From Candidatus Thiovulum stygium (lineage in GTDB: Bacteria; Campylobacterota; Campylobacteria; Campylobacterales; Thiovulaceae), in the NCBI GenBank assembly GCA_021582295.1, contig CP091137.1, positions 496,001 through 560,000 of the forward strand: a stretch of 64,000 nt of DNA, in the 5' to 3' direction. Positions 20,358-30,471 of this stretch are shown piece by piece (position 1 is the stretch's first letter; every line of letters starts with the position of its first letter). The translations under genes and the position numbers were made by a program. The notes under the pieces were generated by a model. It saw only the letters and a program-made list of their open reading frames with translations. It did no database searches and had not been told where the DNA came from.

Positions 20358-22193
20358 TTAAATTATTTGAAATTTTTCGATAGTTGCCATATCGTAATCG
20401 ATTATTCCATTTTTATGTAACTTTAATAAAATTTCTTTATCACAAGTTACATCGTCAGGCCATTCACGATTTAAATCATCAATATCTCTTAATTTATTAG
20501 TTCCATCGACAACATAAAAATTCTGTTCTATATATAAATCTCGTTGAGCATCAAAATTATTTGCAACTCGCCACAAAATCATATAAATATTATTTACATT
20601 ATTTCCAAAATTATCAACTATAATTATAATTCTTGAAAAAGCTTTTAAAATTGCAAAATATTTCAATTTTGTTTGTAAAGAATTACGATTTTTATCAACT
20701 GTGATTATGGTTATTGGATTTTGAGTATCTTTAAAATATTGTTTTAAATCAAAAATTTGAACATCTTTAGAGTTAAAAATATTTATAGCTTTTGTTAATA
20801 ATATATCATCGGTTAATATTTCAAGTTTATTTAATTTGACCTCATCAAAACTTGTTGCATCAATTCCGAGTTTTCCACCCAAAAGAGCATTTGGCGATGA
20901 ATGATCAAGAGCATCAAGAGTTCCTATAGAAATCATAATATTTTTATAAGTTAATCGATTTAATATATGTCTTGTTATTGCTGGATAATCTTTTAAATCT
21001 GGGCTATTTTCACCAACAAAAATAGCATTTTTCACAAAACTCATTTGACCAACACCCCAAAAAGTGTGCATAAATTGTTGAGGATGTCCCAAATATCGAA
21101 CTCTCATTTTGCCGAGAATTAAATTATGAAAAACACCATTTTCAGGCATTGCATAATCGATGAGGTCAGGGGCGGTTGTGCGAAGCAATGGTAAAAAAAC
21201 TCGTTCAGTTGCCCAACCCATATATTTATCCTCTAAAGGTGGTTTGCCAACAACAGTTGCATAATAAATAGGTTTATTTTTTTTTATATAAATATTCGTA
21301 ACTTCTAATATTGGATACTCTTCTGGCAAAGTATAATAACCTGTATGATCGCCAAAAGGACCTTCAATTCGAGATTTTAATGGATCAACAAAACCTTCAA
21401 TTACAATATCTAAATCAGCAGGAACATAATTTGAGTTTGAATTAATTAATTTAGCATTATAATTCTTAATAAAACCATAAAGTAGCATTTCATTTATACC
21501 ATGTGGTAATGGAGCTGTTGCTACCCAAGTATAAAGCGGATCTCCACCAATTCCAATTGACACAGGCATTTTTATACCTAATTTTTTATATTCTTGAAAA
21601 AAAATATTTGTATCTTTATGAATTTGCCAATGCATTCCAAGAGTTTTGCCATCAAAAACTTGAAGTCGATACATTCCAACATTGGAAACCGAACCATCAG
21701 GCGAATGAGCATAAGTTTGTCCCATCGTGATAAACTTTCCACCGTCGCCACTCCAAGTTTTTAAAATTGGTAAATCAGTTAAATGTCCATCAAAACGAAC
21801 ATGAGTATCGCTGATATTTTTCGATTGTCTGTTTGGCAAAACATTTTTTAATTTAAAAATATCTTTTAAAAATTCAAGTTTTCCTATAAATGATGTTGGT
21901 GGTTTTAATTTAATAAATTTTTCAATTTCATTTGCAACACTTTCAACAGTGCGACCAAAAAAATCTTCAGTTATTTTATATGAACTAAATAAATTCATCA
22001 AAACTGGTATATCGAAATTTTTACCTGCTAATCTATCAACAGGTTTATTAAAAAGCAAAACTTTAGGTTCTGCTTTTTTAATTTCTAAATATGCAATATG
22101 AGGAATTTCCAGATTTATATCAAGTTCAACATCAATTTCACGAAGATAATTTTTTGTTCTAAGAAACTCTATTAAATCCCCAGATATTTTCAT
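20358..22193 (-). CDS. UbiD family decarboxylase, probably menaquinone biosynthesis
   Basis: The 611-residue protein has UbiD features: the [11 protein letters not shown] and [16 protein letters not shown] region, [12 protein letters not shown], and [12 protein letters not shown]. UbiD enzymes decarboxylate aromatic acids using prenylated FMN. In Campylobacterota, which make menaquinone by the futalosine route, the homologue is thought to act on a naphthoate intermediate (mqnL-like). It starts 4 bases after dnaN. Family is certain; substrate is inferred. Confidence 0.88.
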   Translation of the reverse strand: MKISGDLIEFLRTKNYLREIDVELDINLEIPHIAYLEIKKAEPKVLLFNKPVDRLAGKNFDIPVLMNLFSSYKITEDFFGRTVESVANEIEKFIKLKPPTSFIGKLEFLKDIFKLKNVLPNRQSKNISDTHVRFDGHLTDLPILKTWSGDGGKFITMGQTYAHSPDGSVSNVGMYRLQVFDGKTLGMHWQIHKDTNIFFQEYKKLGIKMPVSIGIGGDPLYTWVATAPLPHGINEMLLYGFIKNYNAKLINSNSNYVPADLDIVIEGFVDPLKSRIEGPFGDHTGYYTLPEEYPILEVTNIYIKKNKPIYYATVVGKPPLEDKYMGWATERVFLPLLRTTAPDLIDYAMPENGVFHNLILGKMRVRYLGHPQQFMHTFWGVGQMSFVKNAIFVGENSPDLKDYPAITRHILNRLTYKNIMISIGTLDALDHSSPNALLGGKLGIDATSFDEVKLNKLEILTDDILLTKAINIFNSKDVQIFDLKQYFKDTQNPITIITVDKNRNSLQTKLKYFAILKAFSRIIIIVDNFGNNVNNIYMILWRVANNFDAQRDLYIEQNFYVVDGTNKLRDIDDLNREWPDDVTCDKEILLKLHKNGIIDYDMATIEKFQII

Positions 22194-22197
22194 ATTT

Positions 22198-23289
22198 TTA
22201 ATCGTTTGTATGAATAGGCATTAAAATTAATTTATAAGAGCCATCAATAATCATTGACGGTCTCATATCTTCTTGACGAAAGCACCAAACAAAAGCTTCG
22301 CTTGAAACATTTAAAAATGTATTCAACAAGCTTAAATTTAGCCCGAATCTTAACTCTTTTCTTAAATTATTTTCACCTAATTCAATTGAACCTCGCCCAC
22401 CAACTAAATTAGTATCAAATGCCATTGATTCAAAAATAATCTCATTTGGGTTTATAGTTACTCTCGCTTCGTTTCCACCTGCCATTGTTATCGCTATCGT
22501 TTCGCTAACTTCGTTTCTGTTCATTGGCACTTGAAAATCTAAATCTCCATATGGTATTAAAGTTTCATATTTAGGATAAATCGCATTGATAAATCTTACA
22601 TAAAACAGCATATTCGCATTGCTGATTAAGAGCATATCCTCTTTAAAGTGCATTGTAATGCTTCCACTGAAAAGCTTTGGAATCTCAAGTAACATTGCTT
22701 TATGTAAAATCACTTTAATCTCATTACCTCTATAATCAATTTTTTCATCAATTAAAGATAGTCTTTTTAAATCAGTGCCTACGAAACGAATTGAATTATC
22801 TTTTACATGAATCAATCCACCTGAAATTTCTAATTTCGAACTATTTTCATCAATTGTTGATGTAATTTTCGCGATAGCATTTTTAAGCATTACACTGTTA
22901 AATTCTATCTGCTTAGCTTGTCCATCAAATTCTGGGAACTTGTAAGCTCCTGAAATATCTCCAAGCTTAACTTTTACTTGACTCTTTTTTTGTTTTATAT
23001 AAACATATTCGTCATCGCTAATAAAAGTTATCAAGTCTTTTTTGAAAGGTTTATAAGCTGTTTGAAATTTACTCCATTCAACAAAAAACCTCCCCTCCTC
23101 TTGAATATCCATTAATGAATCATTAATTCGTAGTCCGTATTGAACAGCATCAGCTGTTATTGTCAATAAACTATTTTGAGCTTCAATTACGATATAACCC
23201 TTAAATGTATCTTTGTCTTTTTTATCTGGAAATGAAGCAATTTTGCTTAATAAATTGTCTAATTGTATTTTATGAATATTAAATTTCAT
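22198..23289 (-). CDS. dnaN: DNA polymerase III sliding clamp (beta)
   Basis: 363 residues with the three-fold clamp layout. Recognisable parts are FVGTDLKRLSL in the middle domain, RFINAIYPKYETLIP and the C-terminal LILMPIHT, which matches the conserved Met-Pro hydrophobic cleft. It tethers the replicase to DNA. Unusually, it is not next to dnaA or gyrB. It lies 25 bases after a Crp-type regulator and 4 bases before ubiD, within what looks like one transcript. No second clamp gene is visible in the window. Confidence 0.9.
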   Translation of the reverse strand: MKFNIHKIQLDNLLSKIASFPDKKDKDTFKGYIVIEAQNSLLTITADAVQYGLRINDSLMDIQEEGRFFVEWSKFQTAYKPFKKDLITFISDDEYVYIKQKKSQVKVKLGDISGAYKFPEFDGQAKQIEFNSVMLKNAIAKITSTIDENSSKLEISGGLIHVKDNSIRFVGTDLKRLSLIDEKIDYRGNEIKVILHKAMLLEIPKLFSGSITMHFKEDMLLISNANMLFYVRFINAIYPKYETLIPYGDLDFQVPMNRNEVSETIAITMAGGNEARVTINPNEIIFESMAFDTNLVGGRGSIELGENNLRKELRFGLNLSLLNTFLNVSSEAFVWCFRQEDMRPSMIIDGSYKLILMPIHTND

Positions 23290-23314
23290 TTTTTACCCTT
23301 TTTATATTTTATTT

Positions 23315-23968
23315 TTATGTGTATTGTTGAGCGAAACTTACTAATATTTGTCTATTTTTTTCAGATAGCAGTTCATTTTTCATATCTAATTCTATACCTA
23401 GTTTTTTTAAACTATTTAAAACCCTAGATAGATGTTCTGGAGTCATATTTAATTGAGAAGCTATATCTTTTTTCTTTGAATTTTTGAATTCTTGCCAATT
23501 TTCTAAGATATATTTTGCGACTCGTTCTTCACTAGAAAGCATAGCAATATTTTCAATTTTTAAATCTAGGATTTTAACTTTATTACTTATAGATTCAATA
23601 CATTTATATAAAATTGATGGATACTTTTCACTAATTCTACGAAAATTTTGTCGCGAAAAACTTAAAATAGAGGCATGTTCGCTTTCGACAACAGCAGTAG
23701 CTGGATATTCAATTTCTTGAAAAAATGGCATGTCTGCAATACTTGTTCCACTTTCTACAAATCTATGAATAGTTATCTCTTTAAGTTTTAAATTAGTTTT
23801 ATAAATTTTAATTTCACCAGACAATAAAATATAAAAATGTTCTGCTTTATCTCCCTGATAAAATAAAAAATTACCTGAATTTAGAGTTAAAATTTTGGCA
23901 TTATTATAAATATAATTTATATCACTATCAGAAAGATTTTGAAAAAAATTGTTCGTTTTGAGACTCAT
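23315..23968 (-). CDS. Crp/Fnr family transcription regulator
   Basis: 217 residues: an N-terminal cyclic-nucleotide-binding-like beta barrel (FLFYQGDKAEHFYILLSGEIKIY) and a C-terminal winged helix with KKDIASQLNMTPEHLSRVL. There is no N-terminal cysteine cluster, so it is not a classic Fe-S Fnr. Its start overlaps napD by four bases (ATGA), so it is translationally coupled to nitrate-reductase accessory genes. A role in nitrate or nitrosative-stress control, as for NssR-like regulators of Campylobacter, is inference. Confidence 0.88.
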   Translation of the reverse strand: MSLKTNNFFQNLSDSDINYIYNNAKILTLNSGNFLFYQGDKAEHFYILLSGEIKIYKTNLKLKEITIHRFVESGTSIADMPFFQEIEYPATAVVESEHASILSFSRQNFRRISEKYPSILYKCIESISNKVKILDLKIENIAMLSSEERVAKYILENWQEFKNSKKKDIASQLNMTPEHLSRVLNSLKKLGIELDMKNELLSEKNRQILVSFAQQYT

Positions 23969-24312
23969 AATTTTTGTTTGCGGAGATCTCCATTGTATTT
24001 TATTTTTTCAGCTGAAATATCAGCTTCTAAAACTGCTGGAACAATTGGAGATTGTTCAAACTCATTTCGAGCCTGTTGAAGTTCATCTTCGCTATATGAA
24101 TAGTGCATATCAGCCGTAATAACACCTTCAATTTGAGTTAAAGCTTCTAATTTTTTCATCTCTTCGTCAATATTTTTGCCTTCAATTACAACTACAATTC
24201 TACCAAATTCATCATGTGTATAAACATCACTTAATCCACTTGTTTCAAGTCTTGCAAAAACTTCTTTAACATTTTCAGCTTTTGTTTGAACTAAAATTCC
24301 AGAAATATTCAT
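23965..24312 (-). CDS. napD: Periplasmic nitrate reductase chaperone NapD
   Basis: 115 residues with the NapD fold (NISGILVQTKAENV, then VVIEGKN and the GVITADMHYSYSED ending). NapD binds the Tat leader of NapA and proofreads cofactor insertion. It overlaps napL by four bases (ATGA) and the Crp gene by four bases. The catalytic and electron-transfer genes (napA, G, H, B) are not in the window. Confidence 0.9.
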   Translation of the reverse strand: MNISGILVQTKAENVKEVFARLETSGLSDVYTHDEFGRIVVVIEGKNIDEEMKKLEALTQIEGVITADMHYSYSEDELQQARNEFEQSPIVPAVLEADISAEKIKYNGDLRKQKL

Positions 24313-25304
24313 TTATTTATACTCCATTTTAAGATTATTTTATCTTCACTAGAAGCAAATATTGTATCGTTATCTATAAATTCAATTTTATTTGGAGTTG
24401 ATTCAAGACCACTAAGAGTAGTAATAATTTCACCTGAATTTATATCGAAAATTTTTATTAAATTATCTTCTCCAAACGAGAAAGCACCATATTTTTCATT
24501 AGGAGAAATAGCAACAGAATATATTAAAAACGGAGTATTAATAAAATAATTTCTATTTTTTGAATATACAGCTAATTTTCTATCTTGACCTCCTCCAATA
24601 ACTATATCATTTTTTATACAAACTTGATAAACATTATCTTGATTTAAACCTGAAAGAGTTTTAATAATATTGCCACTTATCGAATCAACAATTATAATTT
24701 CACCAGATTCAAAAGAGATTGCAGAAATTTTTTTATTAGTATCAATTGCAATATCTGAAAGTGTTGAACTAGAAAGAGATTTTCTATAAATCTCTTTATT
24801 TTTTTCAAGATTAAAAAGAACTATTTCACCACCAATATTTCCAAAAAATATATTTTTACTATCTATAAATCTAGCCTCTTTTATTGGTTCTTTACTAGAA
24901 TAAATTTTAATTGGCTTTAAGTCTGAAATATTGGCTAAAAGAATATTTCTTAAACCATTATCTGATTCTACAACAATTAAAATTTTATTGTTAAAAATAT
25001 CAACTGAATATATTTTTGGTTCAACTGAATTTATATAAAAATTTGATATTTTGGGTAAATTTATAAATTCTACTTTTTCTTCTTGATTATTTATATTTAA
25101 TGTTTGAATTGAGATTTGACCATTATTATCAGCGATATAAATTTTATTTTTAAAAATTATAAAATCATTAATACTATTTTGGTTTGTAATTTTTAAAATT
25201 GGATTTATATTATCGTTACCGTATAAAAAATTTATAGATAAATTAATAGCTAAAGTTAAAGAGAGGGAAAAAAGTTGTGATTCTTTTAGAAAATTATTTA
25301 TCAT
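24309..25304 (-). CDS. napL: NapL-like WD40/beta-propeller protein
   Basis: The 331-residue protein has a hydrophobic N-terminal export segment (about 12-28) followed by repeating beta-propeller blades (NNGQISIQ, SGEIIIVDSISGNIIKTLSG, DNLIKIFDINSGEIITTLSG). NapL is an epsilonproteobacterial nap-operon protein of this type, required for full nitrate reductase activity in Wolinella but of unknown mechanism. Position before napD supports the name; by sequence alone it is only a WD40-like exported protein. Confidence 0.8.
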   Translation of the reverse strand: MINNFLKESQLFSLSLTLAINLSINFLYGNDNINPILKITNQNSINDFIIFKNKIYIADNNGQISIQTLNINNQEEKVEFINLPKISNFYINSVEPKIYSVDIFNNKILIVVESDNGLRNILLANISDLKPIKIYSSKEPIKEARFIDSKNIFFGNIGGEIVLFNLEKNKEIYRKSLSSSTLSDIAIDTNKKISAISFESGEIIIVDSISGNIIKTLSGLNQDNVYQVCIKNDIVIGGGQDRKLAVYSKNRNYFINTPFLIYSVAISPNEKYGAFSFGEDNLIKIFDINSGEIITTLSGLESTPNKIEFIDNDTIFASSEDKIILKWSINK

Positions 25305-25345
25305 TAGTTATTTTAACCGATCTATTTTTTAATAATTATTAATTG

Positions 25346-25360
25346 CGAGTTTTTAACTCG
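25346..25360. repeat. Small hairpin between fabH and napL
   Basis: CGAGTT and AACTCG form a 6-bp stem with a 3-base loop in the 195-base gap. A second weak CCTGT/ACAGG hairpin lies at 25452-25465. The gap has no ORF; it should contain the napL promoter and the end of the fabH transcript. Confidence 0.35.
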
Positions 25361-25499
25361 GGATATCTTCAAAAGCACTTTGAATTTAAATTTATTTCTT
25401 GGTTTTCGATAATCAATTTCTTTTGATTTAATATTTATTAAAATCTAAATCCCTGTAAAAACAGGAATCTAAATTTTAACATAAATGAAATCTAATTTA

Positions 25500-26519
25500 T
25501 CAGTTTTGATTTATAGTCTCTTTGTTTGGATTTCCACCAAATTTTAGAATTGCACTTCCCCAAGTTAAACCGCCACCAAAAGCATCTAATAGAACAAGAT
25601 CGCCACTATTTAAGCCACCTTTTTCCCATAGATCATTCATTGCCATTGGAATAGAAGCTGAAGAAGTATTACCATATTTATGAACAGTTAAAATAACTTG
25701 ATCATCTCTTAACGATAATGCATCACCAACAGCTTTAATAATTCTATAATTTGCTTGATGAGGTATAAAATGTTTTATATCTTCTGATTTAATTTTATTT
25801 TTTTTAAGAATATCGATAACATCTTTTGTTAAAGTTTTGACAGCTACTTTAAAAGTTGCATTGCCTTGCATTTTCATAAAATGTCTTCGATTTTCAATAG
25901 TAGTTATAGAACAAGGTTCAGCCGAACCGCCACCAGGAGTAATTAAATAGTCAGAATAAGAGCCATCAGCTCCAGTGTGAATATCTATAATTGCTTTTTC
26001 AGGATCTTCTGTTCTACTAATAACAGCTGCACCTGCACCGTCACCAAATAAAATACAAGTGCCTCTATCTGTATAATCTATAATTGTGCTTAATTTTTCA
26101 GCACCAATTATTAATACATTTTTATAAGCTCCAGATTCAATAAAAGATTTTGCAATATTTAGTGCATAAATAAAGCCTGTACAAGCTGCACTAATATCAA
26201 ATGAAGTTATAGGATTTAATTTAAGTTTATGAGCTATTAAATTTGCAGTTGAAGGCATACAAAAGTGATCTGGCGAAATAGTTGCACAAATAAGAACATC
26301 AATATCTTTAGGATCAAGTCCAGATCGTTCAATTGCTTGACGACCAGCTTTTACACCAAGATCGCTTGTTACCTCATCACTATCAGCTATATGTCTCTCT
26401 TTTATGCCAGTTCGTTGAACTATCCATTCATCATTAGTATCAACAATTTTTTCAAGATCACTGTTAGTTAATACTTTTGCAGGTATATATGCACCTATCG
26501 ATTTAAAAGAGGCATACAC
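25500..26519 (-). CDS. fabH: 3-oxoacyl-ACP synthase III
   Basis: 339 residues with the thiolase-fold active site Cys (SAACTGFIYAL), His (PHQANYRI) and Asn (GNTSSASIP). FabH condenses acetyl-CoA with malonyl-ACP to start fatty acid synthesis. It follows plsX by five bases. The order ndk-DUF177-rpmF-plsX-fabH is the same as in Helicobacter. Confidence 0.96.
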   Translation of the reverse strand: MYASFKSIGAYIPAKVLTNSDLEKIVDTNDEWIVQRTGIKERHIADSDEVTSDLGVKAGRQAIERSGLDPKDIDVLICATISPDHFCMPSTANLIAHKLKLNPITSFDISAACTGFIYALNIAKSFIESGAYKNVLIIGAEKLSTIIDYTDRGTCILFGDGAGAAVISRTEDPEKAIIDIHTGADGSYSDYLITPGGGSAEPCSITTIENRRHFMKMQGNATFKVAVKTLTKDVIDILKKNKIKSEDIKHFIPHQANYRIIKAVGDALSLRDDQVILTVHKYGNTSSASIPMAMNDLWEKGGLNSGDLVLLDAFGGGLTWGSAILKFGGNPNKETINQN

Positions 26520-26524
26520 TAGTT

Positions 26525-27538
26525 TTATCCTATATTTTCAGTAGTTTTTGTTTTTAATTGAAGTTCTATATCTGATTCGATATTTGCATTAACATATGCA
26601 ATCGCTTGAAAAATAGAATTTTTCATAGCTTTTGCATTACTTTTGCCATGACTAATAATTACACATGATTTTAAACCCAAAAGTGGTGCGCCACCATATT
26701 CTGCATAATCTATCTCTTTTCGAAGCAATCTAAAAACTTTTTTCATTAATAGAGCTCCAGCAATAGCAATAGGAGATTTTTTAATTTTCTTTTTAATAAA
26801 ATAATTTATAGTTTCAGCTACACCTTCACTTGTTTTTAAAACTAGATTTCCAACAAAGCCATCACAAACTATAACATCAACAGAGCCATCAAAAATATTA
26901 TTACCTTCTACATTTCCTTTAAAAGATGATAATTTTTTTAATAATTTAAAACTCTCTTTAGTTTGTTCATTTCCTTTTGAATCTTCTTCACCATTTGATA
27001 ATAAACCAATTCTTGGTATATCTATTTTTAAAATTTTTCTAGCATAAGCTTCACCCATAACACCAAATTGAAAAAGATGTTCAGGTTTGCAATCGACATT
27101 AGCACCAACATCAAGAACAACAGATCTTTTACCGTCTTGAGTTGGCATAAGTGCAACAATTGCGGGACGACTAACATTTTGAAGTCTGCCGATTCGCAAA
27201 GTTGCAAGAGACATTGTAGAACCACTATGACCAGCAGAAACAATAGCTTGAGCTTTTCCATCTTTAACGAGTTCGACAGCTTTATAAATAGAACTTTCTC
27301 GTCGTTTAAAGACATCAGTAGCAGAATCACTCATTAAAATTACATCAGATGCATCAATAATAGTAATTCGATTTGATAACCCTTTTGGCAAATTTAATAA
27401 ATATTTTTCTATTTCATCTCGTTTGCCAACAAGAGAGAGTATAAAATCTTCTCTCTCTGATAGAGCCTGGATTGCACCAGTTACAATGGGTTCAGAACCA
27501 TAATCCCCACCCATTGCATCAAGGGCTATATTAATCAT
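26525..27538 (-). CDS. plsX: Phosphate acyltransferase PlsX
   Basis: The enzyme makes acyl-phosphate from acyl-ACP for phospholipid synthesis. The N-terminus [13 protein letters not shown] and the [11 protein letters not shown] and [11 protein letters not shown] segments are diagnostic. The frame is open back to 27565, but I start at the ATG at 27538, because homologues begin just before the DAMGGD motif. This leaves an 8-base overlap with the rpmF stop, giving 337 residues, the usual length. Confidence 0.93.
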   Translation of the reverse strand: MINIALDAMGGDYGSEPIVTGAIQALSEREDFILSLVGKRDEIEKYLLNLPKGLSNRITIIDASDVILMSDSATDVFKRRESSIYKAVELVKDGKAQAIVSAGHSGSTMSLATLRIGRLQNVSRPAIVALMPTQDGKRSVVLDVGANVDCKPEHLFQFGVMGEAYARKILKIDIPRIGLLSNGEEDSKGNEQTKESFKLLKKLSSFKGNVEGNNIFDGSVDVIVCDGFVGNLVLKTSEGVAETINYFIKKKIKKSPIAIAGALLMKKVFRLLRKEIDYAEYGGAPLLGLKSCVIISHGKSNAKAMKNSIFQAIAYVNANIESDIELQLKTKTTENIG

Positions 27539-27692
27539 TGAGTCTGCTATATTCTCCATTGCCATTCATTCTATGAGGCATTCTCCACTCACCATTTTCT
27601 TTATCTTTAATTGGTTTTGCAAGAGTAATTTTATAATGTGTGCTTCTTTTTAAACCTCGAGTTTTACTCAATCTTCGCTTAGGTACTGCCAT
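27531..27692 (-). CDS. rpmF: 50S ribosomal protein L32
   Basis: A 53-residue gene too short for most ORF lists. It begins [13 protein letters not shown] and continues with [12 protein letters not shown], the L32 pattern; the C-terminal half is [14 protein letters not shown]. It lacks the zinc-binding cysteines of some L32 forms. The ATG is at 27692 and TAA at 27531-27533 overlaps the plsX start. The DUF177-rpmF-plsX order is near-universal in bacteria and confirms the call. Confidence 0.95.
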   Translation of the reverse strand: MAVPKRRLSKTRGLKRSTHYKITLAKPIKDKENGEWRMPHRMNGNGEYSRLND

Positions 27693-27718
27693 TTTCTTAA
27701 CTTCCTAATATTTAAATT

Positions 27719-28126
27719 TTAATTTTTATAATTATTTTCATCATTTTCATTATTATGATCAGTTAAATTATTGCAATCATTACATTTATAATAATCACTT
27801 TTAATAAGTTCAATTTCACTGATTAAAATTTCATCTAAATCAATATTGCCATTTAACATTTCATAAATATCAAATTCTTCATCAAAACCATTAAAGATAC
27901 CATTATTTATTAATAATTCTATTTTTTCATCTATATTAGAAATAATATTTTTACCACAAATACTACAATGTGTATCTAATTGACCTTTAAATTTTAATTC
28001 ACAATGAACTAGATTTCCACCAGTTTTTGGTTTAAATTTAAAATTTGAAAGAATTTGATCATTGCCGTTTTTAAACTCAAGAGGATATTTTGCATCTTTT
28101 GAGACTTTAGTAAATGGTATCTTCAT
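27719..28126 (-). CDS. DUF177 (YceD-like) protein
   Basis: 135 residues containing two cysteine pairs, CSIC (about 57-60) and CNDC (about 115-118), and an acidic middle (NIDLDEILISEIELI), as in the DUF177/YceD family that almost always precedes rpmF. YceD homologues have been tied to 23S rRNA accumulation; the precise function is not settled. The C-terminal tail is Asn/Glu-rich and probably disordered. Confidence 0.85.
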   Translation of the reverse strand: MKIPFTKVSKDAKYPLEFKNGNDQILSNFKFKPKTGGNLVHCELKFKGQLDTHCSICGKNIISNIDEKIELLINNGIFNGFDEEFDIYEMLNGNIDLDEILISEIELIKSDYYKCNDCNNLTDHNNENDENNYKN

Positions 28127-28152
28127 TTAATTAACAGTTTTATAAATATATC

Positions 28153-28572
28153 TTAAAGAATTTCTCGTTTACTAAAAAAGAAAGCAATCTCTTTTTTTGC
28201 ATTCTCATCAGAATCTGAACCATGAACAGCATTAGCTTCAATACTTTCAGCAAAATCTGCTCGAATAGTTCCAGCTACTGCATTTTTTGGATCAGTTGCT
28301 CCCATAATTATTCGATTCTCAATAACAGCATTTTCGCCTTCAAGAACCATAGCAACAACGGGACCACTGCTCATATATTTAACTAAATCTTTAAAAAAGC
28401 CTCGTTCTTTATGAACAGCATAAAATGCTTCAACATCAGCAGTTGATAACTGAATTTTTTTCATTCCTGCTATTCGTAATCCACGACTTTCAAATCTATC
28501 TACTATTTTGCCTATCACACCTTTTGCAACTGCATCAGGTTTAACAATTGATAAAGTTTGTTCTATTCCCAA
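28153..28572 (-). CDS. ndk: Nucleoside diphosphate kinase
   Basis: 139 residues with the NDK core: [12 protein letters not shown] at the N-terminus, the GATDPKNA loop and the active-site histidine in NAVHGSDS. It equilibrates nucleoside triphosphates. The start is TTG at 28572 with AAAGGAAAT upstream. It lies between the hypothetical gene and DUF177, as in Helicobacter. Confidence 0.97.
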   Translation of the reverse strand: MGIEQTLSIVKPDAVAKGVIGKIVDRFESRGLRIAGMKKIQLSTADVEAFYAVHKERGFFKDLVKYMSSGPVVAMVLEGENAVIENRIIMGATDPKNAVAGTIRADFAESIEANAVHGSDSDENAKKEIAFFFSKREIL

Positions 28573-28617
28573 AGATATTTCCTTTACATAAAAATTAGCA
28601 AAATTATATCAAAACGA

Positions 28618-29106
28618 TCAATCTTTTTTGCCAAATAGGTCTCTATTTTTACTTTTAAACAATTTTGCCCTATCTATTTTGTGATTATTTTCAATATTTT
28701 GTTCATTTAATGCATTTTCTGTTTCAATAATTTTTCTAATATTTATATAATTATCAGCAAAATTAATTAAAATTGGATTTTTATCAATAAATATTTGGAT
28801 AATATTTAATAAATCCATTGATACTTCACTTTCGCGAATATCTTTACCAGAACCAAAACCAGCTCGAAAAATTAAAATATTATTGGAAATAACTGAAGTT
28901 TCAAAACTATAACCTATCATATCAAATCGCATATAAACAGATTGATTATTTATAACTCCAGTTATTTCAGGACTCATTTTTACACCAGAACTTTTAACGA
29001 TTATAGAAAAATAAACATTATTTTTTAATAAAATATTGATTATTTTTTCGATATGTTCTTCAGTTGAATTTATAAAATCTATATTTTCTGTAACATTAAA
29101 AGCCAT
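28618..29106 (-). CDS. Conserved hypothetical protein
   Basis: I do not recognise this 162-residue cytoplasmic-looking protein. It has no signal peptide or membrane helix; about 125 residues look alpha/beta folded (VYFSIIVKSSGVKMS, then SVYMRFDMIGY), followed by a basic, polar tail ending SKNRDLFGKKD. It sits 6 bases after the OsmC gene and before ndk, inside the lipid operon. The shape is vaguely like a PilZ-type beta-barrel (an alternating-strand pattern with one YMRFDM stretch), but no RxxxR motif is seen, so I make no functional call. Confidence 0.6.
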   Translation of the reverse strand: MAFNVTENIDFINSTEEHIEKIINILLKNNVYFSIIVKSSGVKMSPEITGVINNQSVYMRFDMIGYSFETSVISNNILIFRAGFGSGKDIRESEVSMDLLNIIQIFIDKNPILINFADNYINIRKIIETENALNEQNIENNHKIDRAKLFKSKNRDLFGKKD

Positions 29107-29111
29107 AATTT

Positions 29112-29615
29112 TTAAGTCTCACAAGCTCCGCCAATATTTTTAGGAATTTCTCCATTATTTTTATCTAATTCTAAATTTTTAATTCCACTATCTATTTCAT
29201 TTTCTTTTGCAATTTCAATACCATTATGAATAATAGAAAACTGAATTTTAGAAACACCACGAACAGTATTAATAGTTGAACAATAAGTTTCAAGAGTCGA
29301 TAAAACCCATCTTCTTGCAATTAAATCTGAAGCATTAGAATTAAATTTATAGATAAGATGAATATTATTAAATTTCCGTGGAGGAACTTCATTTCGTTCA
29401 ACTTCACCAATAATTTGAAGTTCAGAAATCGAATAATTACCATTTTTGGGAAGAACAATCATATCAGTAGCACTACAAGCGATTAAACCAGATAAAAAAT
29501 ATTCAACTGGTGATATTTCTGATGGTTTAATAATAAATTTACTTTTAGAAGTTTCAGAGACAAATTGCATATCTTCTGATGAATTGCCAGTTAAATGTGA
29601 AATTATAACTTTCAA
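29112..29615 (-). CDS. OsmC/Ohr family protein
   Basis: 167 residues with the OsmC fold: two reactive cysteines about 68 residues apart, in LIACSATDM and TLETYCSTI, and a PVEYFLSGL helix start. OsmC/Ohr proteins reduce organic hydroperoxides using the two cysteines. An extra Cys lies at the C-terminus (GGACET). It begins 16 bases after lpxA in the envelope operon. The subfamily (OsmC versus YhfA-like) is not decided. Confidence 0.8.
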   Translation of the reverse strand: MKVIISHLTGNSSEDMQFVSETSKSKFIIKPSEISPVEYFLSGLIACSATDMIVLPKNGNYSISELQIIGEVERNEVPPRKFNNIHLIYKFNSNASDLIARRWVLSTLETYCSTINTVRGVSKIQFSIIHNGIEIAKENEIDSGIKNLELDKNNGEIPKNIGGACET

Positions 29616-29630
29616 ATAAGTCCTTTTTAT

Positions 29631-30458
29631 TTACATATTTATATTTTTAAGATCGTTATCATCAAGAACCTCATCTTCGTTATTTCGTCGATAAGGAATT
29701 CCTCGTTTATTTCGGAGAACAAATTCTAAAAGATTTCTGCTATAAACATTTTCTTCAGTTTCTAATAATTTGCGAGAATTTTCGAGTAAAGGCATATCAC
29801 TTTTAAATAAATTAATATATGTTCTTTTGATAGAATCTATATCTTCTCGTTTAAATTTTCGTCTTAAACCAGTTAAATTTAAGCCTCGTAAATATGCTCG
29901 ATTACCTTCAACTAAACAATAGGGAGGAATATCTTGAGCAACTGCTGAAGATCCGCCAATCATTACAAAGTCGCCAATTTTTACAAACTGATGTATAGGT
30001 GTTAAGCCTCCGATAACTGCAAAATCGCCAATATAAACATGTCCGCCAAGAGTTACATTATTAGCTAGAATAGTTCCATTACCAATAATACAATCATGGG
30101 CGATATGAACATAAGCCATAAATAAATTATCATCACCGATGATAGTTTTACCACCACCTCCAGCTGTTCCGGGATTAAACATAGTAAATTCTCGTATTTT
30201 ATTACGATTTCCTATAATTAATTCAACAGATTCGCCTTTATATTTTAAATCTTGAGGTTTTGAACCAAGGACGGCATAAGAAAAAATCTCATTGTTCTCA
30301 CCAATTTTTGTTTTGCCATAAATAGCAACACCTAAAGCAAGAGTAGTATTGTCTCCGATTTCAGCATCTTTTGAGACAAAACAGAATGGAGCTATAGAAA
30401 CATTGTTACCAATTTTTGCTCCATTTTCAATAATAGCCAACGGGGAAATTTCGCTCAT
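29631..30458 (-). CDS. lpxA: UDP-N-acetylglucosamine acyltransferase
   Basis: 275 residues built of left-handed beta-helix hexapeptide repeats (for example GNNVSIAPF, IGDNTTLA), the HIAHDCIIGN catalytic His segment, and a C-terminal helical part. LpxA adds the first hydroxyacyl chain in lipid A synthesis. It lies 13 bases after fabZ, which supplies or competes for the same acyl-ACP pool. Confidence 0.95.
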   Translation of the reverse strand: MSEISPLAIIENGAKIGNNVSIAPFCFVSKDAEIGDNTTLALGVAIYGKTKIGENNEIFSYAVLGSKPQDLKYKGESVELIIGNRNKIREFTMFNPGTAGGGGKTIIGDDNLFMAYVHIAHDCIIGNGTILANNVTLGGHVYIGDFAVIGGLTPIHQFVKIGDFVMIGGSSAVAQDIPPYCLVEGNRAYLRGLNLTGLRRKFKREDIDSIKRTYINLFKSDMPLLENSRKLLETEENVYSRNLLEFVLRNKRGIPYRRNNEDEVLDDNDLKNINM

Positions 30459-30471
30459 TCACACCTCTCGC

